Shown: positions 1 to 9,662, numbered from the stretch's first letter. The stretch is DNA of 64,000 nt from Brevundimonas alba (GCF_011927945.1 NZ_JAATJM010000001.1:505501-569500), one strand, 5' to 3'. The notes: generated by a model not told the origin, from the letters alone. Numbers and translations: made by a program.

Positions 1-1
1 G

Positions 2-178
2 ACGGTCAACGAGGCGGCCAACCAGCTGAAGGACCGCAAGGCGATCACCTACAGCCGGGGCGTGGTGCGGATCCTCGACCGCGGGCTGCTCGAGCGGCTG
101 GCGTGCGAATGCTACGGCATGGAGCGGGCGCGGATCGAGGAGGCGCAGGCGATGCCGGGGGGACCGGGCGGGACCTGA
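2..178 (+). CDS. Crp/Fnr-family transcriptional regulator, C-terminal part
   Basis: Only the last 58 codons are in the window; the frame is open from base 2 and stops with TGA at 176-178. The peptide reads TVNEAANQLKDRKAITYSRG followed by a VRILDRGLLERLACECYGMER stretch. This fits the DNA-binding end of a Crp/Fnr winged helix: a recognition helix, then the wing strand and an 'I.ILDR..LE..AC.CY' ending. The cyclic-nucleotide or effector domain lies outside the window. It converges on the SseB-like gene. Family assignment is from the C-terminus alone, so ligand and targets are unknown. Confidence 0.7.
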   Translation, partial: TVNEAANQLKDRKAITYSRGVVRILDRGLLERLACECYGMERARIEEAQAMPGGPGGT

Positions 179-203
179 GCGGCGGCGGTCAGGCGCCGTG
201 GAG

Positions 204-911
204 TCAGGCTCTGGGCGCGACGATCTCGAGACCGGCGCCGGGAGCCTCGTCCGGCGGGCCCGTGACCACGTCGAGGCGGGCGTCGACCGTCAGGCCGTCG
301 AGGGCGCGGTTCATCAGCACGGGAATGGCCGCGTCGCCGGGGGCGGCGCGGATGTCGAGCAGGAAGCCCTCCTCGCCGTCGTTCCAGCGGGCCAGCGCCA
401 GCCATGCGGCCTTGACGGCGGGGGCGGCGGCGAGCTCGCGGGTCAGGGCCTCGACCAGACCGGGCGGCGTGGTGGCGGGCCTGGCCACCTGGGTCGGGAA
501 GCGCTGGCCGGGGGCGGGGTTGGGACGGCCGATCAGCATGGCCATGGCGTCGGGGCTCCAGCGCACGCCGTAGCCGTGACCGGGATTGAGCACCGCCGGG
601 TTCTCGCGGATGGCCTCGAGCAGGGCGCGGCCGGTATGGGCGACGGGGGCAGCGTCGGGGCCCATGACCTGCGTCGCCCGCTCGCGCGCGGTAAAGACGG
701 CGGTGGCGGCGCGGCCGTCCTTCTGGGTGGCGGTGCGCAGGCGCATCTCGTCGGCGGCGGTCGGGCCGGGAGCCGGGAGGACCCACAGCTGCGCGTCGGC
801 CACGGCGGCCTCGAAGGCGGCGCGCTCGGCCGGGCCGCCCGAGGTGGCGGCGATCAGCAGGCGTTCGAGATCGTTGAGCGGCTCGAAGGCGGGCCGGGCT
901 GCGTCGGTCAT
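204..911 (-). CDS. SseB-family protein (enhanced serine sensitivity B-like)
   Basis: A 235-residue soluble protein with no signal peptide. The N-terminal half (about 8-110) carries the SseB pattern: 'LNDLERLLIAA..G...ERAAFEAAVADAQLWVLP', then 'G.AATAVFTARERATQVMG', then 'ALLEAIRENPAVLNPG.GYGVRWSPDAMAMLI'. The C-terminal half (about 140-235) resembles the SseB C-terminal domain, with 'VKAAWLALARWNDGEEGFLLDI'. The molecular role of the family is poorly known. It lies 65 bp downstream of the HlyD-like adaptor gene on the same strand and may be the last gene of that transcript, although nothing links it functionally to secretion. Confidence 0.75.
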   Translation of the reverse strand: MTDAARPAFEPLNDLERLLIAATSGGPAERAAFEAAVADAQLWVLPAPGPTAADEMRLRTATQKDGRAATAVFTARERATQVMGPDAAPVAHTGRALLEAIRENPAVLNPGHGYGVRWSPDAMAMLIGRPNPAPGQRFPTQVARPATTPPGLVEALTRELAAAPAVKAAWLALARWNDGEEGFLLDIRAAPGDAAIPVLMNRALDGLTVDARLDVVTGPPDEAPGAGLEIVAPRA

Positions 912-976
912 TGTGCGGTCCTCACGGGGCTGTCCCGGCGGGGATAGCGCAGGAGGCGGCGGCGGTCGACCGGCGG

Positions 977-2311
977 CTATTCCTCGCGGCCGGCGCGGCT
1001 GAAGGCGTCGAGCAGCGGGGCGAACAGATAGTCCAGCAGGCTGCGGTCCTTCGTCCGGATGTTGATGCTGGCGGGCAGGCCGGCGGTCAGGGTCAGGTCG
1101 TCGCCGCGGATATCCTGCGCGTCGAGGGCGATATAGGCCAGGTAGTAGCCGGCGCCGGTGGCGGGATCGGTCAGGCGGTCGGCCGACAGGGTGGTGACGA
1201 CGCCGCCGACCTTGGACGGGCCGCGCGGATGGACGGTGGTGAAGCGGACGTCGGCGCGCGAGCCGACCCGGACGTCGTCGATGTCTTCCGGCTTGATCCG
1301 GGCCTCGACCACATAGGCGCGGCCCTCGGGCAGCAGGTCCATGATCTTCTGTCCGGGCGACAGGATGGAGCCGGGGGCGAAGCGGGACAGGTCGACGACG
1401 GCGCCGGCGACGGGGGCGCGGACGACGTCGCGCTCGGCGTTGTAGCGGGCCACGGCGAGCTGCGGATTGACCTGCTGCAGCTGGGACTGGACGAGGCGCA
1501 GCTGTTCGACGACCTCGCCGGTGCGGGCCTCGTCGGCGCGGGCGGCGACCAGTTCGGCCTCGGCGGCGCGCGCGGCCCCGGAGATGGCCTGGGCCTCCAG
1601 GTCAACGCGGGTGCGCTCCAGTTCGAACAGCACGCTCTTGGGCGCGAAGCCGCGGGCGTAGAGCGAGCGCATGCCGCGCACCTGCTCGTTCAGATAAGCC
1701 AGCTGCTGGCGGGGGCTGTCGGCCTCGGACTTCGCCTGGCGGACGCGGGCCTGATAGATGGCGCGGTCGGCGTCGAAGACCCGCTTGCGGCTGGTGAACA
1801 GGGCGGTCTGGTTGGCCATGACCTGCTGCACGCCCGGATCGGACTGGCGGGCCAGCAGGTCGGAGGGGAAGGGAATGGCCTCGAGGTTATCGCGCTCGGC
1901 GACGAGCCGGGCCTCGGCGGCGCGCAGGCCGTCCTTCTGCGCCTGGGACTGCTGATAGCGGCCGCCGGCGGACAGGCCGTTCATGCGCACGAGGATCTGG
2001 CCGGCGCCCACCTTCTGGCCCTCGCGCACCAGCACCTGATCGACCACGCCGCCGTTGAGGGTCTGCAGCGACTGGCGGTTGCCGGCGACGGTGACCACGC
2101 CGCTGGCGACGGCCGCGCCCGACAGGGGGGCGAAGGCGCCCCACAGCAGCAGGAGGCCGAAGAACAGCAGCATGACGATCAGGCCGATGCGCACCACGCG
2201 GCGGGAATCGTCGAGCGCGCCCTCGGGCCCCGACACGCCCTTGCGGTAGCGGTCGAGCCAGTCGAGCGGCATGCGGCGGGCGATGCGGTCGGGATCGATG
2301 TGCAGCTTCAT
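977..2311 (-). CDS. Type I secretion periplasmic adaptor (HlyD/PrsE family)
   Basis: 444 residues, the usual length for a T1SS membrane-fusion protein. A short cytoplasmic N-terminus is followed by one membrane helix (about 41-62, VVRIGLIVMLLFFGLLLLWG). Then come the first lipoyl half ('GVVTVAGNRQSLQTLNGGVVDQVLVREGQKV'), a long helical hairpin (about 115-290), the second lipoyl half ('VRAPVAGAVVDLSRFAPGSILSPGQKIMDLLPEG') and a beta domain ending near the C-terminus. It should bridge the ABC exporter and a TolC-type outer-membrane channel. No TolC gene is present in the window. It starts 10 bp after the exporter gene stops, so the two are surely co-transcribed. Confidence 0.92.
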   Translation of the reverse strand: MKLHIDPDRIARRMPLDWLDRYRKGVSGPEGALDDSRRVVRIGLIVMLLFFGLLLLWGAFAPLSGAAVASGVVTVAGNRQSLQTLNGGVVDQVLVREGQKVGAGQILVRMNGLSAGGRYQQSQAQKDGLRAAEARLVAERDNLEAIPFPSDLLARQSDPGVQQVMANQTALFTSRKRVFDADRAIYQARVRQAKSEADSPRQQLAYLNEQVRGMRSLYARGFAPKSVLFELERTRVDLEAQAISGAARAAEAELVAARADEARTGEVVEQLRLVQSQLQQVNPQLAVARYNAERDVVRAPVAGAVVDLSRFAPGSILSPGQKIMDLLPEGRAYVVEARIKPEDIDDVRVGSRADVRFTTVHPRGPSKVGGVVTTLSADRLTDPATGAGYYLAYIALDAQDIRGDDLTLTAGLPASINIRTKDRSLLDYLFAPLLDAFSRAGREE

Positions 2312-2321
2312 CCCGGATCCC

Positions 2322-4046
2322 TCACGACGGCTGGGCGAAATGCTCGACCGTCTCGGTCGGCACCTGCTCGATGACGGCGCGGCGCGGGCCGTCCAGCTCC
2401 AGTTCGCCCTTGCTGAGCATCAGGACGCGGTCGACGTGGGCGAGCGGATTGAGGCGGTGGGCGACGATGACGATGGTCGTCCCGGTGCGGCGCAAGGCCT
2501 TGAGCGCCTCCTCCAGCGCCTCGTCGCCCTCGGCGTCCAGGTGGGCGTTGGGCTCGTCGAGGACCAGCAGGCGGGGCGAGCCGAACAGGGCGCGGGCCAG
2601 GGCCACGCGCTGGCGCTGGCCGCCGGACAGGCCGGCCCCGCCCTCGCCCACCACGGTGTCGTAGCCGTCGGGCAGGTCGAGGATCATGTCGTGGACCTTG
2701 GCGCGTTTGGCCGCCTCGATGATCGACTTGTCGCTGCACTCCTGGAAGCGGCCGATGTTGTCGCGGATGGTGCCGGGGAAGAGGCCGACGTTCTGGGGCA
2801 GGAAGCCGATCTGCCGCGCCAGCGCCGGGGCGGTCCAGCGGCTGGTCGGCAGGCCGCCGATGGCCACCTTGCCCTTGGTCGGCAGGGAGGCGGCGACGAT
2901 CAGCCGGGCGAGGCAGCTCTTGCCCGCGCCGCTGGCGCCGACGACCCCGACGGTCTCGCCGCTGGCGATGGTCAGGCTGATGTCGCGCAGGGCGGGCCGG
3001 TTGGCTGCGCCGGGGACGAAGGTGACGCGCTCGAGGGTTACCGAGGCGTCGGCGGGCGCGACCCGCGTCGGCCGGCCCGGCGGCGGGGCGGCGCTGAGCA
3101 CGCGTTGGACGTTGCGGCCCGCGTTGAGCGCCAGCGCCATCTGCCGCCAGCCGATCACCGCTTGCTCCAGCGGCGACAGGGCGCGGCCCAGCAGCAGGCT
3201 GGCGGCGAAGATGCTGGCCGGCAGGATCGATCCCCGGATCACCAGCAGGGCGCCGACCGCCAGCACGCAGCCCTGCAGCACCAGCCGGCAGAAGCGGATG
3301 AAGGCCGACAGGTCGGCGGCGCGGTCGCTGCCGCCGCTCTGCTTGACCATCATGTCGTCGCGATCGATCTGCCAGCGCGAGCGCAGGGCGTCCTCCATGC
3401 CCATGGCGTGGATGGGATCGGCGAAGCGGACGACGCTGTCGGCGAAGGCGTAGCTGCGGGCGGCCGCCGCGCTGGCCTCGGCCGCATCCTCGCGCGTCAG
3501 GGCGTCGTTGATGAAGGCGAGGCTGAGCAGAAGGGCGGCGCCGAGAACGCCGAGCAGGCCGATCAGCGGGTGCAGCAGAAACAGGACCAGCAGAAACAGC
3601 GGCGACCACGGGGCGTCGAAGAACAGTTGGGCCGCGGGTCCGGCCATGGCGCCGCGGAAGGCATCAAGGTCGCGGATCGGCTGGGCGTTGCGCAGCGGCG
3701 GCCCCTTCGACAGCGTGGAATCGACGACGGCCTGGAATAGGCGGGGCGCGAGAATGCGGTTGAGGCGCGCGGCGGCCCGGACGAGCACGCGGGCGCGGAT
3801 GGCGTCGAGCACCACCATGGTGACCAGCGCGATCAGCAGGGCGAAGCTGAGGGCGATCAGGGTGGGGATGCTGCCGCTGGGAATGACGCGGTTGTAGATC
3901 TGCAGCAGGAAAAGCGGAGAGGCCAAAAACAGCAGGTTCACGCCGCCGGCGAAGGCCACGGCCGTCCAGAACAACGGCAAACACGCGCGAAGCGCGGTGG
4001 CGAATTCGTCCTTGGGGGCCTCTCGGGCCGATGGGGTTGCGGGCAT
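2322..4046 (-). CDS. Type I secretion ABC transporter, permease/ATPase (PrtD/PrsD-like)
   Basis: 574 residues: an N-terminal exporter membrane domain (helices from about residue 28 to 290) fused to an ATPase domain. Walker A is GASGAGKS, the signature is LSGGQRQR, Walker B is LLVLDEP and the switch His lies in IVIVAHRLN. There is no N-terminal C39 peptidase or C39-like domain, which points to the PrtD/AprD/PrsD class that takes substrates with uncleaved C-terminal signals rather than double-glycine leaders. An intrinsic terminator lies 30 bp upstream, between this gene and the small acidic protein gene, so exporter expression probably depends on read-through. Likely substrates are the two unknown proteins encoded immediately upstream. 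Confidence 0.93.
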   Translation of the reverse strand: MPATPSAREAPKDEFATALRACLPLFWTAVAFAGGVNLLFLASPLFLLQIYNRVIPSGSIPTLIALSFALLIALVTMVVLDAIRARVLVRAAARLNRILAPRLFQAVVDSTLSKGPPLRNAQPIRDLDAFRGAMAGPAAQLFFDAPWSPLFLLVLFLLHPLIGLLGVLGAALLLSLAFINDALTREDAAEASAAAARSYAFADSVVRFADPIHAMGMEDALRSRWQIDRDDMMVKQSGGSDRAADLSAFIRFCRLVLQGCVLAVGALLVIRGSILPASIFAASLLLGRALSPLEQAVIGWRQMALALNAGRNVQRVLSAAPPPGRPTRVAPADASVTLERVTFVPGAANRPALRDISLTIASGETVGVVGASGAGKSCLARLIVAASLPTKGKVAIGGLPTSRWTAPALARQIGFLPQNVGLFPGTIRDNIGRFQECSDKSIIEAAKRAKVHDMILDLPDGYDTVVGEGGAGLSGGQRQRVALARALFGSPRLLVLDEPNAHLDAEGDEALEEALKALRRTGTTIVIVAHRLNPLAHVDRVLMLSKGELELDGPRRAVIEQVPTETVEHFAQPS

Positions 4047-4076
4047 TCGCTATCGGCCTTCAGGGAGGCGCATCGG

Positions 4077-4109
4077 AAAAAGGGGGCGGGGACGGCCGGA
4101 GCCGCCCCC
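4077..4109 (-). terminator. Intrinsic terminator between small acidic protein gene and ABC exporter gene
   Basis: Read on the minus strand, an 8-bp perfect GC stem (GGGGGCGG / CCGCCCCC, arms at 4102-4109 and 4082-4089) encloses a 12-nt loop and is followed directly by five T residues (4081-4077). It sits 13 bp past the stop codon of the 92-residue protein gene and 30 bp before the exporter start, so it is intra-operonic. Confidence 0.85.
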
Positions 4110-4122
4110 GTCAGAGCGGTCG

Positions 4123-4401
4123 TCAGAGGACGCCGCCGCCTTCGTCGTCCGTGTCGGACATGCTGTCGGACGAGTTGCTGCTCGAGCCGCCCAGCAGGCT
4201 GTCGGTGTCGAGGTTCGTGCCGAACGAGCCCGAGTCATGCGAGCTGGAGGTCTCGCCGTCCTCGTTCATGTCTTCGCTGTTGGTTTCATAGTCGACGCCC
4301 AGATCCGTCACCGAATCCAGCACGCCGGCAGCCGAGGAATCGTTGTTCGAGCTTTGCTCGGACTCTTCACCGCCGCCAAAGACGTTGTTCAGGATAGCCA
4401 T
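4123..4401 (-). CDS. Small acidic Ser/Asp-rich protein, candidate type I secretion substrate
   Basis: Not a family I recognise. The 92 residues contain about 21 Asp/Glu, no Lys or Arg, no Cys and many Ser/Asn/Gly, which predicts a disordered, very acidic protein. The start has an AGGAG ribosome site 8-10 nt upstream. There is no signal peptide or membrane helix. The C-terminus (LLGGS, then a Ser/Asp-rich run, ending DDEGGGVL) closely resembles that of the 343-residue protein encoded just upstream (LLGGSDDDGSD, ending DDGLDLGL). Acidic residues followed by hydrophobic ones at the extreme C-terminus, and absence of Cys, are known traits of T1SS substrates. Position directly before the exporter supports this. 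No RTX nonapeptides are seen. Function is unknown; export is an inference. Confidence 0.65.
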   Translation of the reverse strand: MAILNNVFGGGEESEQSSNNDSSAAGVLDSVTDLGVDYETNSEDMNEDGETSSSHDSGSFGTNLDTDSLLGGSSSNSSDSMSDTDDEGGGVL

Positions 4402-4481
4402 TGTCGTATCTCCTATTCAGTTGATGCGACTTCACCGTCTTGCCAGATGTGTATGAATGTCGGTGGTCGCAGCCACTAAAC

Positions 4482-4496
4482 TGATAGTGATTATCG
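4482..4496. promoter_or_regulatory. Fur-box-like inverted repeat upstream of small acidic protein gene
   Basis: TGATAGTGATTATCG matches the 7-1-7 Fur core TGATAATnATTATCA at 12 of the 14 specified positions. It lies 81-95 bp upstream of the start of the 92-residue protein gene, inside the unusually AT-rich spacer 4402-4554 that separates it from the 343-residue protein gene. The spacer is the only AT-rich patch in the locus and probably holds the promoter for the small gene. No confident -35/-10 pair could be picked. Confidence 0.45.
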
Positions 4497-4554
4497 CCGT
4501 TCCAACTAAGCCATTAATCTTATTTGACATTATCATTTGTTATGAACAACTGAT

Positions 4555-5586
4555 CTAAAGGCCAAGGTCGAGCCCGTCATCAGTCAAGCTGTGGTCAGAG
4601 CCATCGTCGTCCGACCCGCCCAGCAGGCCGGAAACGGCGTCGGTCAGGTCCTCGCCGCCCCCCACGGAGCCGGCGTCCACGACCGCTTTCGCGGGATCGA
4701 ACAGGCCCGCGAGGAAGCCGTTGGACGCGCCCGAACTGATCACCGGGTCCAGGTCCGGCAGTTGTTCGGCGAGGCCTGACGTAACGTCGTGTGGCAGGCT
4801 GGACGCCACGTCCGGCAGCGAGTCGGTCAACGCGTCGACCGCGCCGAGCTCCGACACGGCGTCCTCTACCCCGGCGAGCGACACGGCCGGCAGGTCCGCC
4901 ACCTCGCCTGCCGCCGATGTCAGCGCCGCCTGCGCGCCGCCCAGCACGCCGGTGACGGAGGTCAGGGCGTCGTCCACCCGGTCGAGAGCGCCGTCGAGCG
5001 CCTCACCCGGATCGCGCAGCCCGTCCGTGAAGTCGCCGAGCCCGTCGCCCAGCCCTGCGCTCCCATCGGTCACGCGCGAGGCCGCCCCCTCCAGCCCGGC
5101 GGAGGTGTCGGTCGAGCCGCCGACGGTGATCTCGCCTTCGCGCGAATGCTGTCCGCCCTCGTGGTCGGTCCAGTCCGCCCGTCCGCCGAGCGTCATCTCG
5201 CCTTCATGATCGAGGTCGCCGCCGATGCGGCCGTCACGCGCGGAGGATTGACCGTCGTCCCCCTCCCCTGCCGCCACCGGTCCCGGCGCGACCGACGAGG
5301 CCGGGGCCGACGCGCCTCCGCCGGCGGTCCCCTCCCCGCCGCCTGAGCCTTCGTCGGATGTCGGCCGCTCGTGCCCGGACGCCGGAGCCGGCGCCGCGCG
5401 CGCCGAGCCGCCGCCCGCGTCGACCGCGCCCTGGCTGTCCTGATCGGGGTCGGGCCGGCTCGCGTCGGGCGCCGTCTGCTGCTCGACCGGCGTGCCGCCC
5501 GAGCGGCTGAGGTCCGCCGACTGGCTCCCGGACGACAGGGCCTTGTTGTCGTTGCGGTACAGATTGTCGGATTGGGTGTCGGACAT
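4555..5586 (-). CDS. Low-complexity acidic protein, second candidate type I secretion substrate
   Basis: Unrecognised 343-residue protein without Cys, signal peptide or membrane helix. Residues 1-120 are a disordered Ser/Gly/Ala/Pro/Asp region. Around 125-160 there are two related units, 'HEGEMTLGG' and 'REGEITVGG'. Residues 165-300 are Ala/Leu/Asp/Ser-rich and look like repeated short amphipathic helices ('GLGDGLGDFTDGLRDPGEALDGALDRVDDAL'-type composition). The tail LLGGSDDDGSD...DDGLDLGL parallels the tail of the 92-residue protein downstream. It is the first gene of the run leading into the T1SS exporter and follows the Crp-like regulator by 69 bp. A secreted adhesin-like or surface protein is possible, but no domain shows it. 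Confidence 0.65.
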   Translation of the reverse strand: MSDTQSDNLYRNDNKALSSGSQSADLSRSGGTPVEQQTAPDASRPDPDQDSQGAVDAGGGSARAAPAPASGHERPTSDEGSGGGEGTAGGGASAPASSVAPGPVAAGEGDDGQSSARDGRIGGDLDHEGEMTLGGRADWTDHEGGQHSREGEITVGGSTDTSAGLEGAASRVTDGSAGLGDGLGDFTDGLRDPGEALDGALDRVDDALTSVTGVLGGAQAALTSAAGEVADLPAVSLAGVEDAVSELGAVDALTDSLPDVASSLPHDVTSGLAEQLPDLDPVISSGASNGFLAGLFDPAKAVVDAGSVGGGEDLTDAVSGLLGGSDDDGSDHSLTDDGLDLGL

Positions 5587-5655
5587 GCGCAGGCGCCTCT
5601 TGAAATGGCATCTGGCGGGGCTTCAAACGCGCGGCGTCCGATTTGTTCCCGCGGC

Positions 5656-6390
5656 TCAGATCGCCTCGGCGTAGGGCTGGGCCGTGGCCTCGAAGCTGGA
5701 CAGGGTCTTCAGCTGGTCGACCGCGAGGAACTCCACCCGCCCGCTGCCGATCTCCGCCAGCCCCTCGCGCCGCAGCTGCTGCACCGTGCGGTTCACATGC
5801 ACCACGCTGAGCCCCAGCGCCGCCGCCAGATCCTCCTGCGTCAGCGGCATTTCGAAGCCGCGCTCGTCCGCCAGCCCGACCGTCTTCAGCCGGGCGTGCA
5901 GCTCCAACATCAGGCTGACGACCCGCTCCAGCGCCGTCTGTCGCCCCAGACGCACGACCTGGTCCAGCAGCCGCATCTCGTCATGGCGCGAGGCCAGGGT
6001 CAGGGCCTCCCACAGGCCGGGGTTCTCCTGGCCCCCGCCGCGGATCACCGGCCACAGCGACTGGGCGTTGGCCGTCTTCACCGCCGTGATGGCGATGGTC
6101 GAGGACAGGGCCCGCGGCTTCGGCCGCCAGCACAGGCCGATGAAGTCGCCCGGCACGACGATGGCGAACACCTGCTGGCGCCCGTTCGGCAGGGTGCGCG
6201 TCCGCCACGCCCAGCCCGACAGCAGCAGGTGCGGATTGACGATGGCCTGCTGCTGCTGGAGCAGCACCGACCCCGCCGGATAGGTCACCGCCCGCCCCGG
6301 CACGCCCGCGACCAGCGCCCGGTCGTCGGGTTGAAGCTCCGAAAGGCTGTGCAGCCGATGGACCGCCGCCTCAGCCGTGATTTCCCGCAT
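5656..6390 (-). CDS. Crp/Fnr-family transcriptional regulator
   Basis: 244 residues. The N-terminal two-thirds form a cyclic-nucleotide-binding-like jelly roll ('YPAGSVLLQQQQAIVNPHLLLSGWAWRTRTLPNGRQQVFAIVVPGDFIG'), but the cAMP-binding signature and the Fnr iron-sulphur cysteines are absent. The C-terminus has the Crp helix-turn-helix, LTQEDLAAALGLSVVHVNRT, then a wing (QLRREGLAEI). A central dimerisation helix lies around 115-170. It is transcribed in the same direction as the T1SS genes, 69 bp upstream of the 343-residue protein gene, and is a natural candidate for regulating them. Ligand unknown. Confidence 0.88.
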   Translation of the reverse strand: MREITAEAAVHRLHSLSELQPDDRALVAGVPGRAVTYPAGSVLLQQQQAIVNPHLLLSGWAWRTRTLPNGRQQVFAIVVPGDFIGLCWRPKPRALSSTIAITAVKTANAQSLWPVIRGGGQENPGLWEALTLASRHDEMRLLDQVVRLGRQTALERVVSLMLELHARLKTVGLADERGFEMPLTQEDLAAALGLSVVHVNRTVQQLRREGLAEIGSGRVEFLAVDQLKTLSSFEATAQPYAEAI

Positions 6391-6458
6391 CCAGAGCTCC
6401 CGTGTCGCGGGCTGGTTAACCGCGGAACCCCGGTTTGTGTTTCAGCGCGACGGTGGGC

Positions 6459-8267
<1,809 letters not shown>

Positions 8268-8498
8268 GGTCGCGCCGGTAGCACGGCGGGGCCGGATCGC
8301 CAACGCGGGCGGCGATCCCGCAGGCCTCCGGCGGGCTCCGCTACTGTTTTTGTGGCGGATTACATCGGCGTAAGGCCGTCGATTGGCGTTTGAGAAGAGG
8401 CCCTGAAACGTCTATTCAACGGCGGATGACAAGGCGCGCCGGATCGGCGGCCGAACGACAGGCGCGCGGCTCCCCTCCGCGCGGCATGGGGATCAGAC

Positions 8499-9662
8499 GT
8501 GCAGAACACGATGCGGAACAGCTGGGCCGGCGCGGCCGCCATGACCCTGGCCCTGACGGCGACCCTGACCGTGGCCGCCTGCGGCGGCGGCGAGAAGGGT
8601 GAGAAGAAGGCCGAGACCAAGGCCGGCGGCGCGGGCGCGAGCAGCCTGACCGTCAGCGTCGCGACCGCCACGCTGCAGAACCTGCCCCGGACGGTGACGG
8701 CCTCGGGCAGCGTCTCGGCCTGGGAAGAGGTGCCTGTCGGCGCCGAAACCGGCGGCCTGACGGCGACCGGCGTGTTCGTGGACGAGGGCAGCTATGTCCG
8801 GCAGGGCCAGCCGCTGGTGCAGATGAACCCCGCCCTGCTGCAGGCCCAGCTGCGGCAGCAGCAGGCGGCTGTGCAGACGGCCGAGGCCAATGCGGCGCGC
8901 GACGATGCGGCGCTGGGACGGGCGCAGGAACTAAAGGAGCGCGGCTTCCTCAGCCAGGCGGGGCTGGACACGGCCCTGGCCAACCAGCGGGCGTCACAGG
9001 CCAATGTGGCGGCGGCGCGGGCGTCGCTGTCGGAGACCCGCACCCGGTTGTCGCAGGCCACCATCAAGGCGCCGGTTTCGGGTCTGGTGATCAGCCGCAG
9101 CGTGACCCGGGGGCAGATCATCTCGCCCGGAACGGAGCTGTTCCGCATCGTTCGCGACGGCCGGCTGGAGCTGGACGCGCAGGTGCCGGAGACGGAGCTG
9201 CGGCTGGTCCGCGCCGGCCAGAGCGCCGTGATCTCGTCCGATCAGGTCGGGGAGACGACGGGGACCGTCCGGATCGTGACGCCCGAGGTGAACCCCGAGA
9301 ACCGGCTGGGCGTGGCCCGCATCGCCCTGCGCGGCGGCGGCTTCCGTCCGGGCATGTTCGCCCGCGCCCGGATCGAGGTCGGGGCCCAGCCGGCCGTGAC
9401 CGTGCCGACGGCCTCCGTGCTGTACCGCGAGAACCGTGCGGGGGTGTTCGTGATGGGGACCGACGGACGGGCGCATTTCCGGCCCGTGACGGTGCTGTCG
9501 CGCGCCGCCGATCGCACCGCCGTGAGCGGCATCGAGGCCGGGGTCCGGGTCGTGGTCGAGGGGGCGGGCTTCCTCGGCGAAGGTGACCGGGTGAACGTTG
9601 CCGCCGCCCGTCCGGCCGCAGCCCCGGCGCGCGCGCCGGCCGCCGCTCCCGCGAAGAAATAG
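8499..9662 (+). CDS. RND efflux periplasmic adaptor (membrane-fusion protein), lipoprotein
   Basis: 387 residues. The GTG at 8499 follows a GGGG ribosome-site-like run; an ATG at 8511 is the alternative. A lipoprotein signal ends at LTVAAC, then comes a Gly/Lys-rich linker. The lipoyl halves are 'ETGGLTATGVFVDEGSYVRQGQPLVQM' and 'IKAPVSGLVISRSVTRGQIISPGTELFRIV', separated by a helical hairpin (about 105-185). Beta-barrel and membrane-proximal domains follow, with an Ala/Pro-rich C-terminal tail. It partners the RND pump encoded 9 bp downstream. No outer-membrane channel gene is adjacent. Confidence 0.93.
   Translation: MQNTMRNSWAGAAAMTLALTATLTVAACGGGEKGEKKAETKAGGAGASSLTVSVATATLQNLPRTVTASGSVSAWEEVPVGAETGGLTATGVFVDEGSYVRQGQPLVQMNPALLQAQLRQQQAAVQTAEANAARDDAALGRAQELKERGFLSQAGLDTALANQRASQANVAAARASLSETRTRLSQATIKAPVSGLVISRSVTRGQIISPGTELFRIVRDGRLELDAQVPETELRLVRAGQSAVISSDQVGETTGTVRIVTPEVNPENRLGVARIALRGGGFRPGMFARARIEVGAQPAVTVPTASVLYRENRAGVFVMGTDGRAHFRPVTVLSRAADRTAVSGIEAGVRVVVEGAGFLGEGDRVNVAAARPAAAPARAPAAAPAKK

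Noticed and set aside
911..3740. Long plus-strand open frames opposite the T1SS adaptor and exporter genes
   Set aside because: Translations are Gly/Ala/Asp/Gln-rich with no domains, and mirror the codon bias of the true minus-strand genes.
4524..4552. TTGACA at 4524-4529 and ATTATCA-like bases as a plus-strand promoter or second Fur box
   Set aside because: The orientation points away from any plus-strand gene, and only one hexamer matches GATAAT; too weak.
4123..5586. LLGG in both candidate substrates as a double-glycine leader
   Set aside because: It lies near the C-terminus, not the N-terminus, and the exporter has no C39 peptidase domain.
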